DNA of 64,000 nt from Urmitella timonensis (GCA_900120415.1 FQLW01000005.1:620001-684000); one strand, 5' to 3'. Positions 19,108 through 28,327 are shown, counted from the stretch's first letter. Numbers and translations are program-made. The notes: generated by a model from the letters alone, not told the origin.

Positions 19108-19974
19108 TTAAAGGTCTACGCTTTTCATTAGCACACTTAGCTCGGGTTTTGAAAGAGTGCGGGTTGCTCCCAGCGGTAGATTCCCCAGTTTAACTGTTCC
19201 ATGACCTATCCGAGATAGTTCCATTACCGGCGCGCCTACACTGTCAAGCATTCTGCGCACAATCCGGTTACGACCTAGATGCACTTGCAGCTCAACTAGA
19301 GTTAAACCTCCGTGAGATCCTTTGATAGTTACCCTATCTGCTCTGGCAAACCCGTCCTCCAGCATGATTCCCTCACGCAGTTTTTGCGCACTTTTCCCGG
19401 TAAACTTGCCTTTCACGGTAGCTAAATAGGTTTTCGGTACTTCCCAGGAAGGATGGGTTAGCCGGTTAGCAAGTTCACCATCATTGGTGAGCAGCAATAA
19501 TCCAGAGGTATCTATATCTAAACGCCCCACATGAAACAGCCGCACCCGGTAATCGGTCAAAAAACGGGTAAGGTCGTGGGGGTCGCCCCGCAGGGAAGAT
19601 TCCACCCCGGTAGGTTTATTTAGGGCGATGGTTAGGCGGGAATCATCAATAAGCACCGGTTGTCCATCTACGTGAATCATCACCTGTTCTGGATTCACTT
19701 TAGAACCAAGTTCGCGCACCACTTTGCCGTTTACTTTTACCCGCCCGCTAACAATCAATTTCTCACAGGCGCGCCGAGATGCTACCCCGGCAGCAGCCAA
19801 AACCTTCTGAAGCCGCTCTTTTTTGGGAGCCCCCTGTACTTGCGCGGGTTTTACCGGCGATGTTTTCTCCGCCGGGAGCGGCCTTCTAGCCGGAGCCAAT
19901 GAGATATCCCCAATAGGACGTCCTAAGCGGTCAACGCCCTCATCACTTTTCTGATACGAGTTCAGATCGCTCAA
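19108..19974 (-). CDS. rluB: 23S rRNA pseudouridine synthase (RluB/RsuA type)
   Basis: 288 residues: a basic N-terminal tail, an S4-like RNA-binding domain (RLQKVLAAAGVASRRACEKLI near 55-110) and a catalytic domain with the Asp nucleophile in HVGRLDIDTSGLLLLTNDG. The closing RNRIVRRMLDSVG is the usual RluB/RsuA motif. It lies in the scpA-scpB-rluB order typical of Gram-positive bacteria, 54 bases after scpB. The exact modified uridine (the 23S 2605 region) is inferred from the family. Confidence 0.92.
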   Translation of the reverse strand: MSDLNSYQKSDEGVDRLGRPIGDISLAPARRPLPAEKTSPVKPAQVQGAPKKERLQKVLAAAGVASRRACEKLIVSGRVKVNGKVVRELGSKVNPEQVMIHVDGQPVLIDDSRLTIALNKPTGVESSLRGDPHDLTRFLTDYRVRLFHVGRLDIDTSGLLLLTNDGELANRLTHPSWEVPKTYLATVKGKFTGKSAQKLREGIMLEDGFARADRVTIKGSHGGLTLVELQVHLGRNRIVRRMLDSVGAPVMELSRIGHGTVKLGNLPLGATRTLSKPELSVLMKSVDL

Positions 19975-20028
19975 TTAATTTCTCCTATATTATTTCTAAA
20001 ACTGCCCTTATCCTATCGCGGAGCCAAA

Positions 20029-20601
20029 TTAATCTTTTAGCCGTGCCTCTAATTCATCTAATTCTTCCCTCGCCGGTAGGTGTGGAGCCAAAGGAGGTAA
20101 TTGATTGAGGTCGGTAAGACCCATTCGCTCTAAGAAAGTAACAGTAGTGCCATACAGCACCGCCCCTGAAGGTGCCTTATCCACTTCCTGAATCAGGTCA
20201 TGAGCAAGCAAAGTTCTTACCACTCCATCTACGTTCACTCCCCTAATACCGGCAATTACGGAACGTGAAACCGGCTGCCGGTAGGCAATTACCGCCAAGG
20301 TTTCTAATGCCGGATCAGATAGCTTGGAGGTTCCTCCTTGAATTAAAAATCCGGAAATAATCTCTTCTTGCGCAGCCGCCGAATATATCCGCCAGCCTCC
20401 CCCCACGTTACGTAACACGAATCCGTGAGCGCGTCCCGTCTGCCCTGAATACTCCGCAGATAAATAGTTCAAAGCGTCCTGTACCTGCTCTGGGCTAGCC
20501 GAAACGGCCTCGCACAGGCGCTCTAAACTGACTGGCTCAGCGGAAATAATCAAAATTGCTTCCAGGGCGGCAAGCAGCTGTTCATCATGGTTTATTGTCA
20601 T
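20029..20601 (-). CDS. scpB: Segregation and condensation protein B
   Basis: A 190-residue winged-helix kleisin-associated protein of the SMC condensin complex. It shows EAILIISAEPVSLERL at the N-terminus, then LSDPALETLAVIAYRQPVSR and IRGVNVDGVVRTLLAHDLI, the strongest ScpB signatures. The start overlaps the end of scpA by 17 bases, which indicates coupling. Confidence 0.95.
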   Translation of the reverse strand: MTINHDEQLLAALEAILIISAEPVSLERLCEAVSASPEQVQDALNYLSAEYSGQTGRAHGFVLRNVGGGWRIYSAAAQEEIISGFLIQGGTSKLSDPALETLAVIAYRQPVSRSVIAGIRGVNVDGVVRTLLAHDLIQEVDKAPSGAVLYGTTVTFLERMGLTDLNQLPPLAPHLPAREELDELEARLKD

Positions 20602-21454
20602 TTACCGCTCCATAATCATCGAAACTAAGGTTCGTAAAATCCGGAATTTGGTCAGTTTCCAAAGTTATATAGAGCTCTCCGAGAGCTTTTTCTTGACTTA
20701 AATCCACGCAGCGGTGTCGGTAAAGCTCCAATAAGGCCAAGAATCTGGTCACCATTTCGGTCGGGTTCTTCGCGGAGCGGGTGAGCTCTTTAAAACTAGC
20801 TTTACCTGCCATAGAGAGTTCTTTCACCAAAATTTGGGCTTGTTCCGCCAGGGAAGCCTGGGGCAAGTGCAGATGGGACAGGGATACTTCAGGAGGACGG
20901 CGGGTGAAGGCTTCAGCGGCGGCGCGGGCTAAATCCTCGGAGGTGAAACTAATGCGCAGGGGTGGCAAAAGGCGCGCGAACTTTTCCGGTAACGGGACTT
21001 CTCGCGGATAGTAAGCCCTACCTTCTCCAATGCGTTCACCAAAGTAGTCGGCAACTTCTTTATAGGCTCGATATTGCAATAATCGCGAAAATAGTAGGTC
21101 ACGTGCCTCAAGATATTCAGGATCGAGTTCTTCGGCTTCTTCTCCGGGTAGCAACTGGCTGGCCTTGATGTTGAGCAAAGTTGCCGCAATTTCTAGGAAC
21201 TGGGAGGCTTGCGATAAATCCGGAAATGCTTGCATATAGGCAATAAACTCATCGGTTACCTGCGCTAGCGCTACCTCGGTAATATCCAGCTTATTTTTAA
21301 TAATCAGGGTCAGCAGTAAATCTAAAGGTCCGGAAAAAACCTCTAAATCCAGCTCGAACCGGGGAACTTTGGGGGAATCGATTACCGAGGAATCTGGTAC
21401 CGAGGACGCAGCTAGAGCATTTCCTGCGGGAGTGACGCTAGCCTGTTCAGTCAT
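20585..21454 (-). CDS. scpA: Segregation and condensation protein A
   Basis: Kleisin subunit of the bacterial SMC complex, 289 residues. The N-terminal motif FSGPLDLLLTLIIKNKLDIT, the LEIAATLLNIKASQLLP helix and the C-terminal winged helix (FLALLELYRHRCVDLSQ) are diagnostic. A 30-residue variable lead precedes the first motif. It follows parA by 15 bases and overlaps scpB. Confidence 0.95.
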   Translation of the reverse strand: MTEQASVTPAGNALAASSVPDSSVIDSPKVPRFELDLEVFSGPLDLLLTLIIKNKLDITEVALAQVTDEFIAYMQAFPDLSQASQFLEIAATLLNIKASQLLPGEEAEELDPEYLEARDLLFSRLLQYRAYKEVADYFGERIGEGRAYYPREVPLPEKFARLLPPLRISFTSEDLARAAAEAFTRRPPEVSLSHLHLPQASLAEQAQILVKELSMAGKASFKELTRSAKNPTEMVTRFLALLELYRHRCVDLSQEKALGELYITLETDQIPDFTNLSFDDYGAVNDNKP

Positions 21455-21469
21455 AGTGAAATAGGCTCT

Positions 21470-22330
21470 TTAGGCCGCGTCACCACGAGCAATAACCTCG
21501 CGCGCTAGCTGACGATAGGCGGCAGCTCCCGCGTGTGAGGGGGCAAAAGTAGTAATCGGTTCAGTCGCCACCGAGGCATCTGGGAACTTTATCGTGCGGC
21601 GAATAACGGTTTGATAGACCAGGTCACCGAATGCTTCTTGTAGGCGTTCCATTACTTCGCGTGAATGTAGGGTGCGGGTATCGACCATGGTGGCTAAAAT
21701 CCCATCAATTTTAAGTTTCGGGTTAAGCCGGTCACGCACTTTTTCAATCGTTTCTACCAGTAGCGCTACCCCGCGCAGGGCGAAAAATTCGGTTTCCATG
21801 GGAATCATTACCCCGTGGGCAGCGGTCAAAGCATTAACGGTCAATAGCCCCAGGGAGGGCTGACAGTCAATCAAAATCACATCGTATTTTTCACTGACCG
21901 TATGGAGGGCGCGGGCAAGCGCCATTTCCCGGGCAACCTCGTTCACCATTTGAATCTCAGCTGCCGACAAATCTATATTGGCGGGAGCTAAGTCCATACC
22001 GGGAATCGACGTGGGACAGATAACCTGATCTATGGTTACGTTTCTATCTAAAAGCACATTGTAGATGGTGGCATCGAGGTCGTTGCCGTTTACCCCCAAA
22101 CCGGCTGTGGCCGCGCCTTGGGGATCGAAATCTACAATCAACACCCGCCGCCCATATTCAGCGAGGGCAGCCGCCAAGTTAATGGTGGTAGTAGTCTTAC
22201 CCACTCCCCCTTTTTGATTACACATAGCGATAATCCGCGCCGGACCATGCGACTGTAGAGGCGCAGGCGCGGGGAATTGCGTATCTTTCGGGGTTGGCGG
22301 GGGTATCAAACCGGGTTGAATCTCACTCAC
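21470..22330 (-). CDS. ParA-family chromosome partitioning ATPase
   Basis: 286 residues with the deviant Walker A motif CNQKGGVGKTTTTINLAAAL near residue 37, Walker A' VDFDPQGAAT and Walker B VILIDCQPSLG. It belongs to the orphan ParA group that sits between xerD and scpA in actinobacteria, not to the oriC-proximal parAB pair; no parB follows. The role is presumably in chromosome segregation with ScpAB. The start ATG is preceded by a weak site. Confidence 0.9.
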   Translation of the reverse strand: MSEIQPGLIPPPTPKDTQFPAPAPLQSHGPARIIAMCNQKGGVGKTTTTINLAAALAEYGRRVLIVDFDPQGAATAGLGVNGNDLDATIYNVLLDRNVTIDQVICPTSIPGMDLAPANIDLSAAEIQMVNEVAREMALARALHTVSEKYDVILIDCQPSLGLLTVNALTAAHGVMIPMETEFFALRGVALLVETIEKVRDRLNPKLKIDGILATMVDTRTLHSREVMERLQEAFGDLVYQTVIRRTIKFPDASVATEPITTFAPSHAGAAAYRQLAREVIARGDAA

Positions 22331-22560
22331 TCTTATAACAATATGACAACCGGAGAAAAATTGTTACCAAGCGGCGTTCTCGTAGCCTGTAATCTCCCCT
22401 CGCTCGGTACCGTGAAATGTAAATCTCACTACCCGCATAGAAAAGACGCAGGCGAAAATAACCACGTTGGTAGAGACTTAAATGCAGTAATGCTCTCCCA
22501 AATACTCTAACTAACTTGCGGGAATGTGGAGCTAAGACCTGATTCGAGCAGTGGCACACA

Positions 22561-22643
22561 GTGCGGAGATTATTCTTTCTGAGTAGCTGCGGCGCAGGTA
22601 AGACATAATGCTCAGATATTACCCGAGTAGGTACGGTGACGTC
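22561..22643 (+). repeat. Two degenerate partial copies of the two-stem repeat
   Basis: 22561-22602 aligns with the 5' arm and core of the full copy at 22646 (GTGCGGAGATTATT, then CTGAGTAGCTGCGGCGC against GTGCGGGGAAATTATT and CCGAGTAGGTGCGGTGGGC). 22608-22643 has a second, shorter version (ATATTACCCGAGTAGGTACGG). Together with the complete copy they form a tandem series about 45 bases apart in the gap between parA and xerD. Confidence 0.55.
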
Positions 22644-22645
22644 CT

Positions 22646-22751
22646 GTGCGGGGAAATTATTTTATCCGAGTAGGTGCGGTGGGCATAAAGTCTGGGAAAT
22701 ACCGCGGTATTTCCCAGACTTTGGGCGGGAGGAAAAATATTTTCGCCGCAC
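22646..22751 (+). repeat. Two-stem structured repeat, complete copy 2
   Basis: The outer arms (22646-22663 and 22734-22751) pair at 16 of 18 positions. The inner palindrome 22687-22722 is perfect over 36 bases. The 23-base core 22664-22686 matches copy 1 at 17 positions, and the 11-base core 22723-22733 at 10. Arm sequences are unrelated to copy 1 while pairing and spacing are kept. It ends 31 bases from the xerD stop, as copy 1 ends close to the coaE stop. Confidence 0.75.
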
Positions 22752-22782
22752 TACCCCGCGCCCCGGTAACCGGCACTAATCG

Positions 22783-23736
22783 CTACCGAGCACGCGGATG
22801 GGTTTCTTGGTACACCTCGCGTAACAATGTGGCGGTTACCTTGGTATATATCTGGGTGGTAGTTACATTCACGTGACCGAGTAATTCCTGCACCACCCTA
22901 ACGTCCGCCCCGCCCTCTAACATATGGGTGGCAAAAGAATGCCGCAGGCTGTGGGGGGAAACCGTCGTTTTTATGCCCGCTTTTTCTGCGCCCTCGCGAA
23001 TAATATTCCAGGCACTTTGCCGCGATAGGCGCCCTCCCCGCAGATTCAAAAACAGTGCCGAACTGCCCCGGCCTTTTTGGGCTAGTCCCGGGCGGGCACG
23101 CACCAGATAGGCTTCTAAGGCTTTAACCGCGTATTCTCCTAGCGGAACCAGGCGCTGCTTATTGCCTTTACCGGTTACGGTCACCAGGGTAATCGGATTT
23201 TCCCCTGCATCTTCTGCCTCCCTGCCAGCTAGTATCCCTAAATCGTCTACATCGAGGGCGCATACTTCACTCACCCTAGCTCCCGAAGCATACAGGGTTT
23301 CCAGTAGTGCCCGCGAGCGCAAAGAGGCCGGATCTTCCCCACTAAAGGCTTCCAGTAAAGCGCGGGTTTGCGTGATAGTTAGGGCTTTGGGCAGTGGACG
23401 CGCTAAGCGGGGATTTTCTAGGCTCTCGGTGGGGTCGGTTTCACTTAGGCGCTCGTTTTGCACAAAGCCGTGAAATCCGCGCAGGGAGGCCAGGAGTCGG
23501 GCGATTGAAGAGGCAGCTAGCGGGTTTTTCCCGTCTTCCCCGGCTGCGGCCGTCTGTAAGAATGCCTGCAAAGTGTCCGGGCTGATTTCCGCTAAAGCAA
23601 AAATACCAGCAGCGGCTAGATACTCGTGGTAACGCGCCAGGTCACGCCGATAGGAGCCGACAGTGTTGTTTGATAATCCTCGTTCAATCGCCAGGTGATC
23701 TAAATATGCTTCGCTCGCCTGCTCGATTTCGTCCAT
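22783..23736 (-). CDS. xerD: Tyrosine recombinase XerD
   Basis: Chromosome-dimer resolution recombinase of 317 residues. It has an N-terminal SAM-like domain (YLDHLAIERGLSNNTVGSYRRDL) and a catalytic domain with Arg in SGARVSEVCAL, HxxR in SPHSLRHSFATH, His in LLGHVNV and Tyr in TTQIYTKV. Position upstream of parA-scpA-scpB favours XerD over XerC or a phage integrase. The gene stands alone from parA by a 450-base gap filled with repeats. Confidence 0.93.
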   Translation of the reverse strand: MDEIEQASEAYLDHLAIERGLSNNTVGSYRRDLARYHEYLAAAGIFALAEISPDTLQAFLQTAAAGEDGKNPLAASSIARLLASLRGFHGFVQNERLSETDPTESLENPRLARPLPKALTITQTRALLEAFSGEDPASLRSRALLETLYASGARVSEVCALDVDDLGILAGREAEDAGENPITLVTVTGKGNKQRLVPLGEYAVKALEAYLVRARPGLAQKGRGSSALFLNLRGGRLSRQSAWNIIREGAEKAGIKTTVSPHSLRHSFATHMLEGGADVRVVQELLGHVNVTTTQIYTKVTATLLREVYQETHPRAR

Positions 23737-23860
23737 AGGGCTATTTTAGAGGGCGCAGCCACTTTTATTTGAGCGCCACCGGTGACAAAAGCGGTTTTGC
23801 GGCATCGGTTTGCCACCAGGGTAATAATAGAATCATCGTTGATTTTAGGAGTGATGATTT

Positions 23861-24148
23861 ATGGCGTTATTCGCGATTGAATACTTTTATGACTCGACTT
23901 CTGCCGAAAAAATGGATGAGGTGCGTCCTGACCACCGCGCGTATCTGCGCGACCTGCATTCTCAAGGCATAGTAAAACTGGTGGGTTCTTGGGTAAATGA
24001 TTCCCAACCCGGCGCGCTAATCGCGGTAGAAGCTGAATCTGGCGAGGACGCCCTAGCCGTCTTAGCGGAAGATCCCTTCTTCTTGGCGGGCTTCATTACG
24101 AGTCGCAAAGTACATCAGTGGAATGTAATTATCGGGGAAATCGCCTAG
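23861..24148 (+). CDS. YciI-family protein
   Basis: 95 residues with the YciI/dimeric alpha-beta barrel pattern: LFAIEYFYD, RPDHRAYLRDLHSQGIVKLVG with the conserved His, and ALAVLAEDPFFLAGFITSRKV. The family is cytosolic and dimeric; most members lack a known reaction. An ATG follows TTAGGAGTG at good spacing. It is an isolated plus-strand gene between minus-strand genes. Confidence 0.85.
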   Translation: MALFAIEYFYDSTSAEKMDEVRPDHRAYLRDLHSQGIVKLVGSWVNDSQPGALIAVEAESGEDALAVLAEDPFFLAGFITSRKVHQWNVIIGEIA

Positions 24149-24281
24149 TCATAGCGCTCTTAGCGGAATCTGGATTTAACTCCGGCAGCTGGTACGCCCT
24201 CTAATTGCTTTCTTTCGCGCGAGCTGAAGGATTTTATCCCTGCCACCTCTGTGCATTGGCTGTTACGAGGATGCGGAACCG

Positions 24282-25565
24282 TTAAGGCTTGAGGGAGGTG
24301 GCCGGAAGTATGTAGATTCCGGTTTCTTTATCCTGCATTACGGCTTGCAGGTGTCCAACGATAACCCCCATTACTTTCGGTTTCTTTTTCGCGTAGCGGA
24401 AGAAGCGAGTAAGACTGGTTATTGCGTCTTTGATGCTGCCATCACTTAATTTAATTTCAAAAGCCGCATAGTCTCCATTCTTAAATTCGAGGATGGCATC
24501 AACTTCATCACCAGAAACGTTGTCGCGGAAATGGAAAAGATGCCCTTCGTGATAGTCGGCATAAATTCGTAAATCTCGTTCCACGAGTGCCTCAAATAGT
24601 AGTCCAAAAGTTTCATGGTCATGCAGCAGTTTTTCAACACTCAGACCTAGGCTTGCACAACAAAGGGAAGGATCCACCAGATGCCTTTTCGCTGCTTTCC
24701 CAATTCTTGCTGAGGAACGGTAATTAAGACTGAAGGCTTCTTGATTTGCGGTCAGATATAAACTATCGAGGACGCTGAGGTAATCTGCGATGGTTGCACG
24801 ACTTTCGATTAACTCATCTTGGTTTTCATATTCTTCGATATCTTTAACCAGGGTTTTGTTTCCGACTAAAGTCGATTCATTCCTGGAAAGCGAACGTAAA
24901 AGCATACGCATCTTGTGCGGATTACGTTTCCTTCCTGCCCCTTCATGCATATCTTTAGTTACCAAAGAATCAATATAACTCTCGGGAATAACTGCGCAAT
25001 CTTCCTCCGCCATATCGATGTTTTCTGGCCACCCCCCTCTCACGATGAGGCGGGCAAGTTTTTCCAGGTCCACTTCGCCCACGTATCCCGTTTTAACCGT
25101 TCCTTGCAATAGGCTAGACAGAGATACTTCTCCGGTGGAATCACCTGATTCATACAGACTCATAGGATGCATGCGCAGGGTTACTATTCTTCCTACCCCG
25201 GAGTGGAATACCTTGTGCTCACCTTCATTGACTTTCAAAGCGGTTGAACCAGTCAGGAGAAATTTCCCTTTTTTCCGATCCGTGTCACACTCATGCCGTA
25301 CTGCATCCCAAATCTCGGGAACAATCTGCCATTCATCAATCAATTGAGGACTTTGATGAGTAAAAATGTATTTGGGATTAACCCCTGCCAGGTCACGCTG
25401 ACTTCGATCCGTTAGATAACTCACGCTATTTGCATGCGCCAAGCTTGTCCAGGTCTTTCCGCACCACTTCGGTCCCTCAACACAGACAGCTCCGAAGATG
25501 TTTAAGTATCTTGCGATTTTTTCGTCAATAAGTCTTGACCGATATCCTGGTTTTATTAAGCTCAT
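24282..25565 (-). CDS. AAA ATPase with DUF4143 domain
   Basis: 427 residues with a P-loop GPKWCGKTWTS near residue 32, a Walker B-like QLIDEWQ, LLTGSTAL sensor strand and a C-terminal nuclease-like DUF4143 fold (HFRDNVSGDEVDAILEF followed by AFEIKLSDGSIKDA, a D-ExK pattern). This family is widespread in accessory regions of anaerobes; its role is not settled, with toxin-antitoxin or defence links suggested. The upstream region holds four direct repeats. It is flanked by housekeeping genes, so it looks like an insertion. Confidence 0.88.
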   Translation of the reverse strand: MSLIKPGYRSRLIDEKIARYLNIFGAVCVEGPKWCGKTWTSLAHANSVSYLTDRSQRDLAGVNPKYIFTHQSPQLIDEWQIVPEIWDAVRHECDTDRKKGKFLLTGSTALKVNEGEHKVFHSGVGRIVTLRMHPMSLYESGDSTGEVSLSSLLQGTVKTGYVGEVDLEKLARLIVRGGWPENIDMAEEDCAVIPESYIDSLVTKDMHEGAGRKRNPHKMRMLLRSLSRNESTLVGNKTLVKDIEEYENQDELIESRATIADYLSVLDSLYLTANQEAFSLNYRSSARIGKAAKRHLVDPSLCCASLGLSVEKLLHDHETFGLLFEALVERDLRIYADYHEGHLFHFRDNVSGDEVDAILEFKNGDYAAFEIKLSDGSIKDAITSLTRFFRYAKKKPKVMGVIVGHLQAVMQDKETGIYILPATSLKP

Positions 25566-25596
25566 TACCCCACCTCTAAAAGAAGTCTACCTGGGC

Positions 25597-25688
25597 ATTG
25601 AGCACTTTTCAAGCAATTCATTGAGCACTTTTCAGAGAATTTGTTGAGCACTTTTCAAGCAATTCATTGAGCACTTTTCAGAGAATTG
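25597..25688. repeat. Four 23-bp direct repeats upstream of the ATPase gene
   Basis: A 46-base unit occurs twice in tandem (25597-25642 and 25643-25688), each unit made of two 23-base halves beginning WTTGAGCACTTTTCA (the third copy starts with G). Alternate halves end in AGCAATTC and GAGAATT. The array starts 32 bases upstream of the ATPase start and probably acts as an operator array for a repressor or for the ATPase itself. Confidence 0.85.
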
Positions 25689-25745
25689 TTCCTATGAGTA
25701 GTCAGAGGATTACTACCTCCCTGCTAACGCATTACGTTATTAACG

Positions 25746-26822
25746 CTAGACGTTAAATTTGAATTCGACTACGTCTCCGTCTTGCATCACGTAGTCTTTG
25801 CCCTCTTGGCGCAGCTTTCCGGCCTCACGCGCAGCGTGAATCGAACCCAGTTCCACTAGCTCATCAAACCCGATAATCTCGGCTTTAATGAATCCCCGTT
25901 CGAAATCACTGTGAATTACCCCGGCGGCTTGGGGGGCTGTCCAGCCTTTACGAATCGTCCAGGCGCGGGACTCTTTTTCCCCAGCCGTCAAATAAGTTTG
26001 CAACCCCAAAGTATCGAAACCCACCCGAGCTAACTGGTCAAGACCGGACTCGCTTTGCCCGGACTCTTCCAGCATTTCCCGCGCGTCCTCTTCATCCAGT
26101 TCTACTAGATCCGCTTCAAACTGGGCATCTAAGAAAATCGCTTTCGCTGGCGCAACTAGATTCTCTAATTCTTGGCGTTGCCCCTCATCGAGTAACTGAT
26201 CCGCATCCATATTGAACACGTAGATGAACGGCTTCAAAGTCATCAGTTGGAATTCTTTCAGCAGTTCTTTATCCAGTTCATCGTGGGCAGATAGCAGCGC
26301 TCCGTCCTCTAAAATCGCCTGGGCTTTCTTTACTTCTGCCAGTACTTCCGGTTCGGTTTTGCGCCCTCGGACTTCCTTTTCTAAGCGGGGAACCGCTTTT
26401 TCTAGAGTCTGCAGGTCGGCGAGAACCAGTTCGGTAGAAATAGTTTCAATATCGGAAGTCGGATCAATCTTGCCATCTACGTGCACCACGTCGGGGTCGC
26501 TAAACACCCGGGTTACCTGGCAAATCGCGTCAGCTTCCCTAATGTTTGCCAAAAACTGGTTACCGAGTCCCTCCCCTTGGGAGGCGCCCTTCACGATTCC
26601 CGCAATATCAACGAAAGAAACCGTGGCGGGCACAGTTTTCGCCGAATTAAACATTTCGGTTAGTTTTTTCAGGCGTGGATCCGGCAGCGGGACCACCCCC
26701 ACGTTGGGGTCAATAGTCGCGAACGGATAATTCGCTGCTAATACGGTTGCGCGGGTGAGCGCATTGAACAAAGTTGATTTACCAACGTTAGGTAATCCTG
26801 CAATCCCAATTGTTAAAGCCAC
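25746..26822 (-). CDS. ychF: Redox-regulated ATPase YchF
   Basis: An Obg-related P-loop protein of 358 residues that prefers ATP. It has [15 protein letters not shown] at residue 8, the altered G4 NMDA region (YVFNMDADQ), and a C-terminal TGS domain (GFIKAEIIGFDELVELG, ending VVEFKFNV). It binds ribosomes and responds to stress in other bacteria. The gene seems monocistronic. Confidence 0.95.
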   Translation of the reverse strand: MALTIGIAGLPNVGKSTLFNALTRATVLAANYPFATIDPNVGVVPLPDPRLKKLTEMFNSAKTVPATVSFVDIAGIVKGASQGEGLGNQFLANIREADAICQVTRVFSDPDVVHVDGKIDPTSDIETISTELVLADLQTLEKAVPRLEKEVRGRKTEPEVLAEVKKAQAILEDGALLSAHDELDKELLKEFQLMTLKPFIYVFNMDADQLLDEGQRQELENLVAPAKAIFLDAQFEADLVELDEEDAREMLEESGQSESGLDQLARVGFDTLGLQTYLTAGEKESRAWTIRKGWTAPQAAGVIHSDFERGFIKAEIIGFDELVELGSIHAAREAGKLRQEGKDYVMQDGDVVEFKFNV

Positions 26823-26875
26823 GTCTCTACCTTATCTAAGCGTTAAAGCCGGGGGAAAATCACTACCTCGCCAAC

Positions 26876-28327
26876 CTAGACCGCGCCATTGATAGTGCGA
26901 ATTATTTCGGCAATCGAAGTATAGAACTCCCCTGCCCGATTTATAGGGAGCAGCACCGCCAGTATTACCAGCATCATTGCAGCTACGCACCCTAGCAATG
27001 CTCGCAGATAGGACGCACGCGCCGCTTTTTCCATTATCTTTGGCACGAAGCGAACCACGAGCGCCAAAGCCAAGATGGCTATAGCAGCTACGGCAGTAAT
27101 GGTCCCCAAACCCATCAGTGAAAATACTCCCGGATTTTTTTGCGGGATTAGCGCGGAATCGGCTCCCAAGATTTGCGAAACCTTTGGGGCTTTAGTGGTG
27201 CGAATCTGCTGCCACCAGCGGTAAAGGTCGGGCATTTGGTCGCGCCAAGTAGCCCAGTTGTGCCCTCCTTCGGCTTTAACATTCAACTGTAGACGGTCGC
27301 CAGGTGCTAACTGCGCCGCGGAGAACGCTTTTGCGATATGGATAGATTCTCTGTCCAATTGCGCCCCAAACACGTACATATCTAATGTCCAAGGGCGCGG
27401 CCTGCTTATTAAAGAAGACAAAGTATTATCTTGGAACGTTTTTCCAGAACGCACCCCCCAATTTCCAACAATCGGCTGATCATAGCCAGAAAGTACGCCA
27501 CTAGCTCCAAAGACATCCCCATATAAAACCCCCAGGCGGGCGGCACAATACGCCCCGGAAGAATTACCGGCAATCATCCAATCCTGACGGTTATCGGAAA
27601 CATTGGGAAACACCGAGCGAATCATTTTCGGAATATCGAAACTGAGCCAAGTCGCTGTTTGCGCCCCTCGCTGAACATTTGCACAGGTAGGCGCTTTAAG
27701 ATTCACGTTGCCTTCGGGAATAACCACAATCGTGGGAGCAATTTCCCCCTGGTCAATCGCTTTTTGTAAAGTACCGGAAAAATCTAGGGCGCGAGCAACC
27801 GAAACAGGAGAACCGGGATAGCCGTGAATAAACTCTAAAACGTTATAGGTTTTTGAACGGTCTTGCGGGTCATATCCCTCGGGTGTCCACACAATAACCT
27901 GCTCTTTTACCCCCGATTTTGGACCGGAAAATACCGTTACTTCTCCGCCCTTAGCGGAAGGCTTGAAACTGGGGAACCACTGTTCTTGACCCGGTAATGC
28001 CGAAGCGGTTTGCGGGTTCATTTTCTGTGATTGCGAGGACGCGGAAGCAGTTTTTTTAAGCTCCTCACCCCTTAGGGTATCGGTAATTGTCACCTTGGTT
28101 GTTTGCTTATTAGTCAGCATTTCCCACAGCTCAACTGGGCTAGAGAAATACTGCATTGGGCGATTAATAACCAAAGCGATTGCTATTACCTGCACTATCG
28201 CCACCAATAGGACTAACCCGGTGGAACGCAGCGCCTTTCCAGGTTTGCGAATCATCTGCGGTAAAGCTAGCAGAGCCCCTACAGCCAGTAGGCAGGAAAT
28301 AATAACGAATGGTAAAGAAGCTAACAC
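26876..28327 (-). CDS. Membrane-anchored esterase-D-like hydrolase
   Basis: 483 residues. Two N-terminal membrane helices (5-25 and 37-55) are followed by an extracytoplasmic alpha/beta hydrolase domain with HGYPGSPVSV, the nucleophile elbow AGNSSGAYCAA near residue 260, and a C-terminal His in EGGHNWATWRDQM. Two further helices follow at the C-terminus (about 410-430 and 445-465). The hydrolase region resembles the esterase D/antigen 85 family (PF00756). The substrate is unknown; a cell-envelope role is inferred. It lies nine bases downstream of ispH. Confidence 0.8.
   Translation of the reverse strand: MLASLPFVIISCLLAVGALLALPQMIRKPGKALRSTGLVLLVAIVQVIAIALVINRPMQYFSSPVELWEMLTNKQTTKVTITDTLRGEELKKTASASSQSQKMNPQTASALPGQEQWFPSFKPSAKGGEVTVFSGPKSGVKEQVIVWTPEGYDPQDRSKTYNVLEFIHGYPGSPVSVARALDFSGTLQKAIDQGEIAPTIVVIPEGNVNLKAPTCANVQRGAQTATWLSFDIPKMIRSVFPNVSDNRQDWMIAGNSSGAYCAARLGVLYGDVFGASGVLSGYDQPIVGNWGVRSGKTFQDNTLSSLISRPRPWTLDMYVFGAQLDRESIHIAKAFSAAQLAPGDRLQLNVKAEGGHNWATWRDQMPDLYRWWQQIRTTKAPKVSQILGADSALIPQKNPGVFSLMGLGTITAVAAIAILALALVVRFVPKIMEKAARASYLRALLGCVAAMMLVILAVLLPINRAGEFYTSIAEIIRTINGAV

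Noticed and set aside
25597-25688. Considered as a CRISPR array
   Set aside because: Repeats are immediately tandem with 8-base alternating remnants, not repeats separated by unique spacers of about 30 bases; no cas genes nearby.
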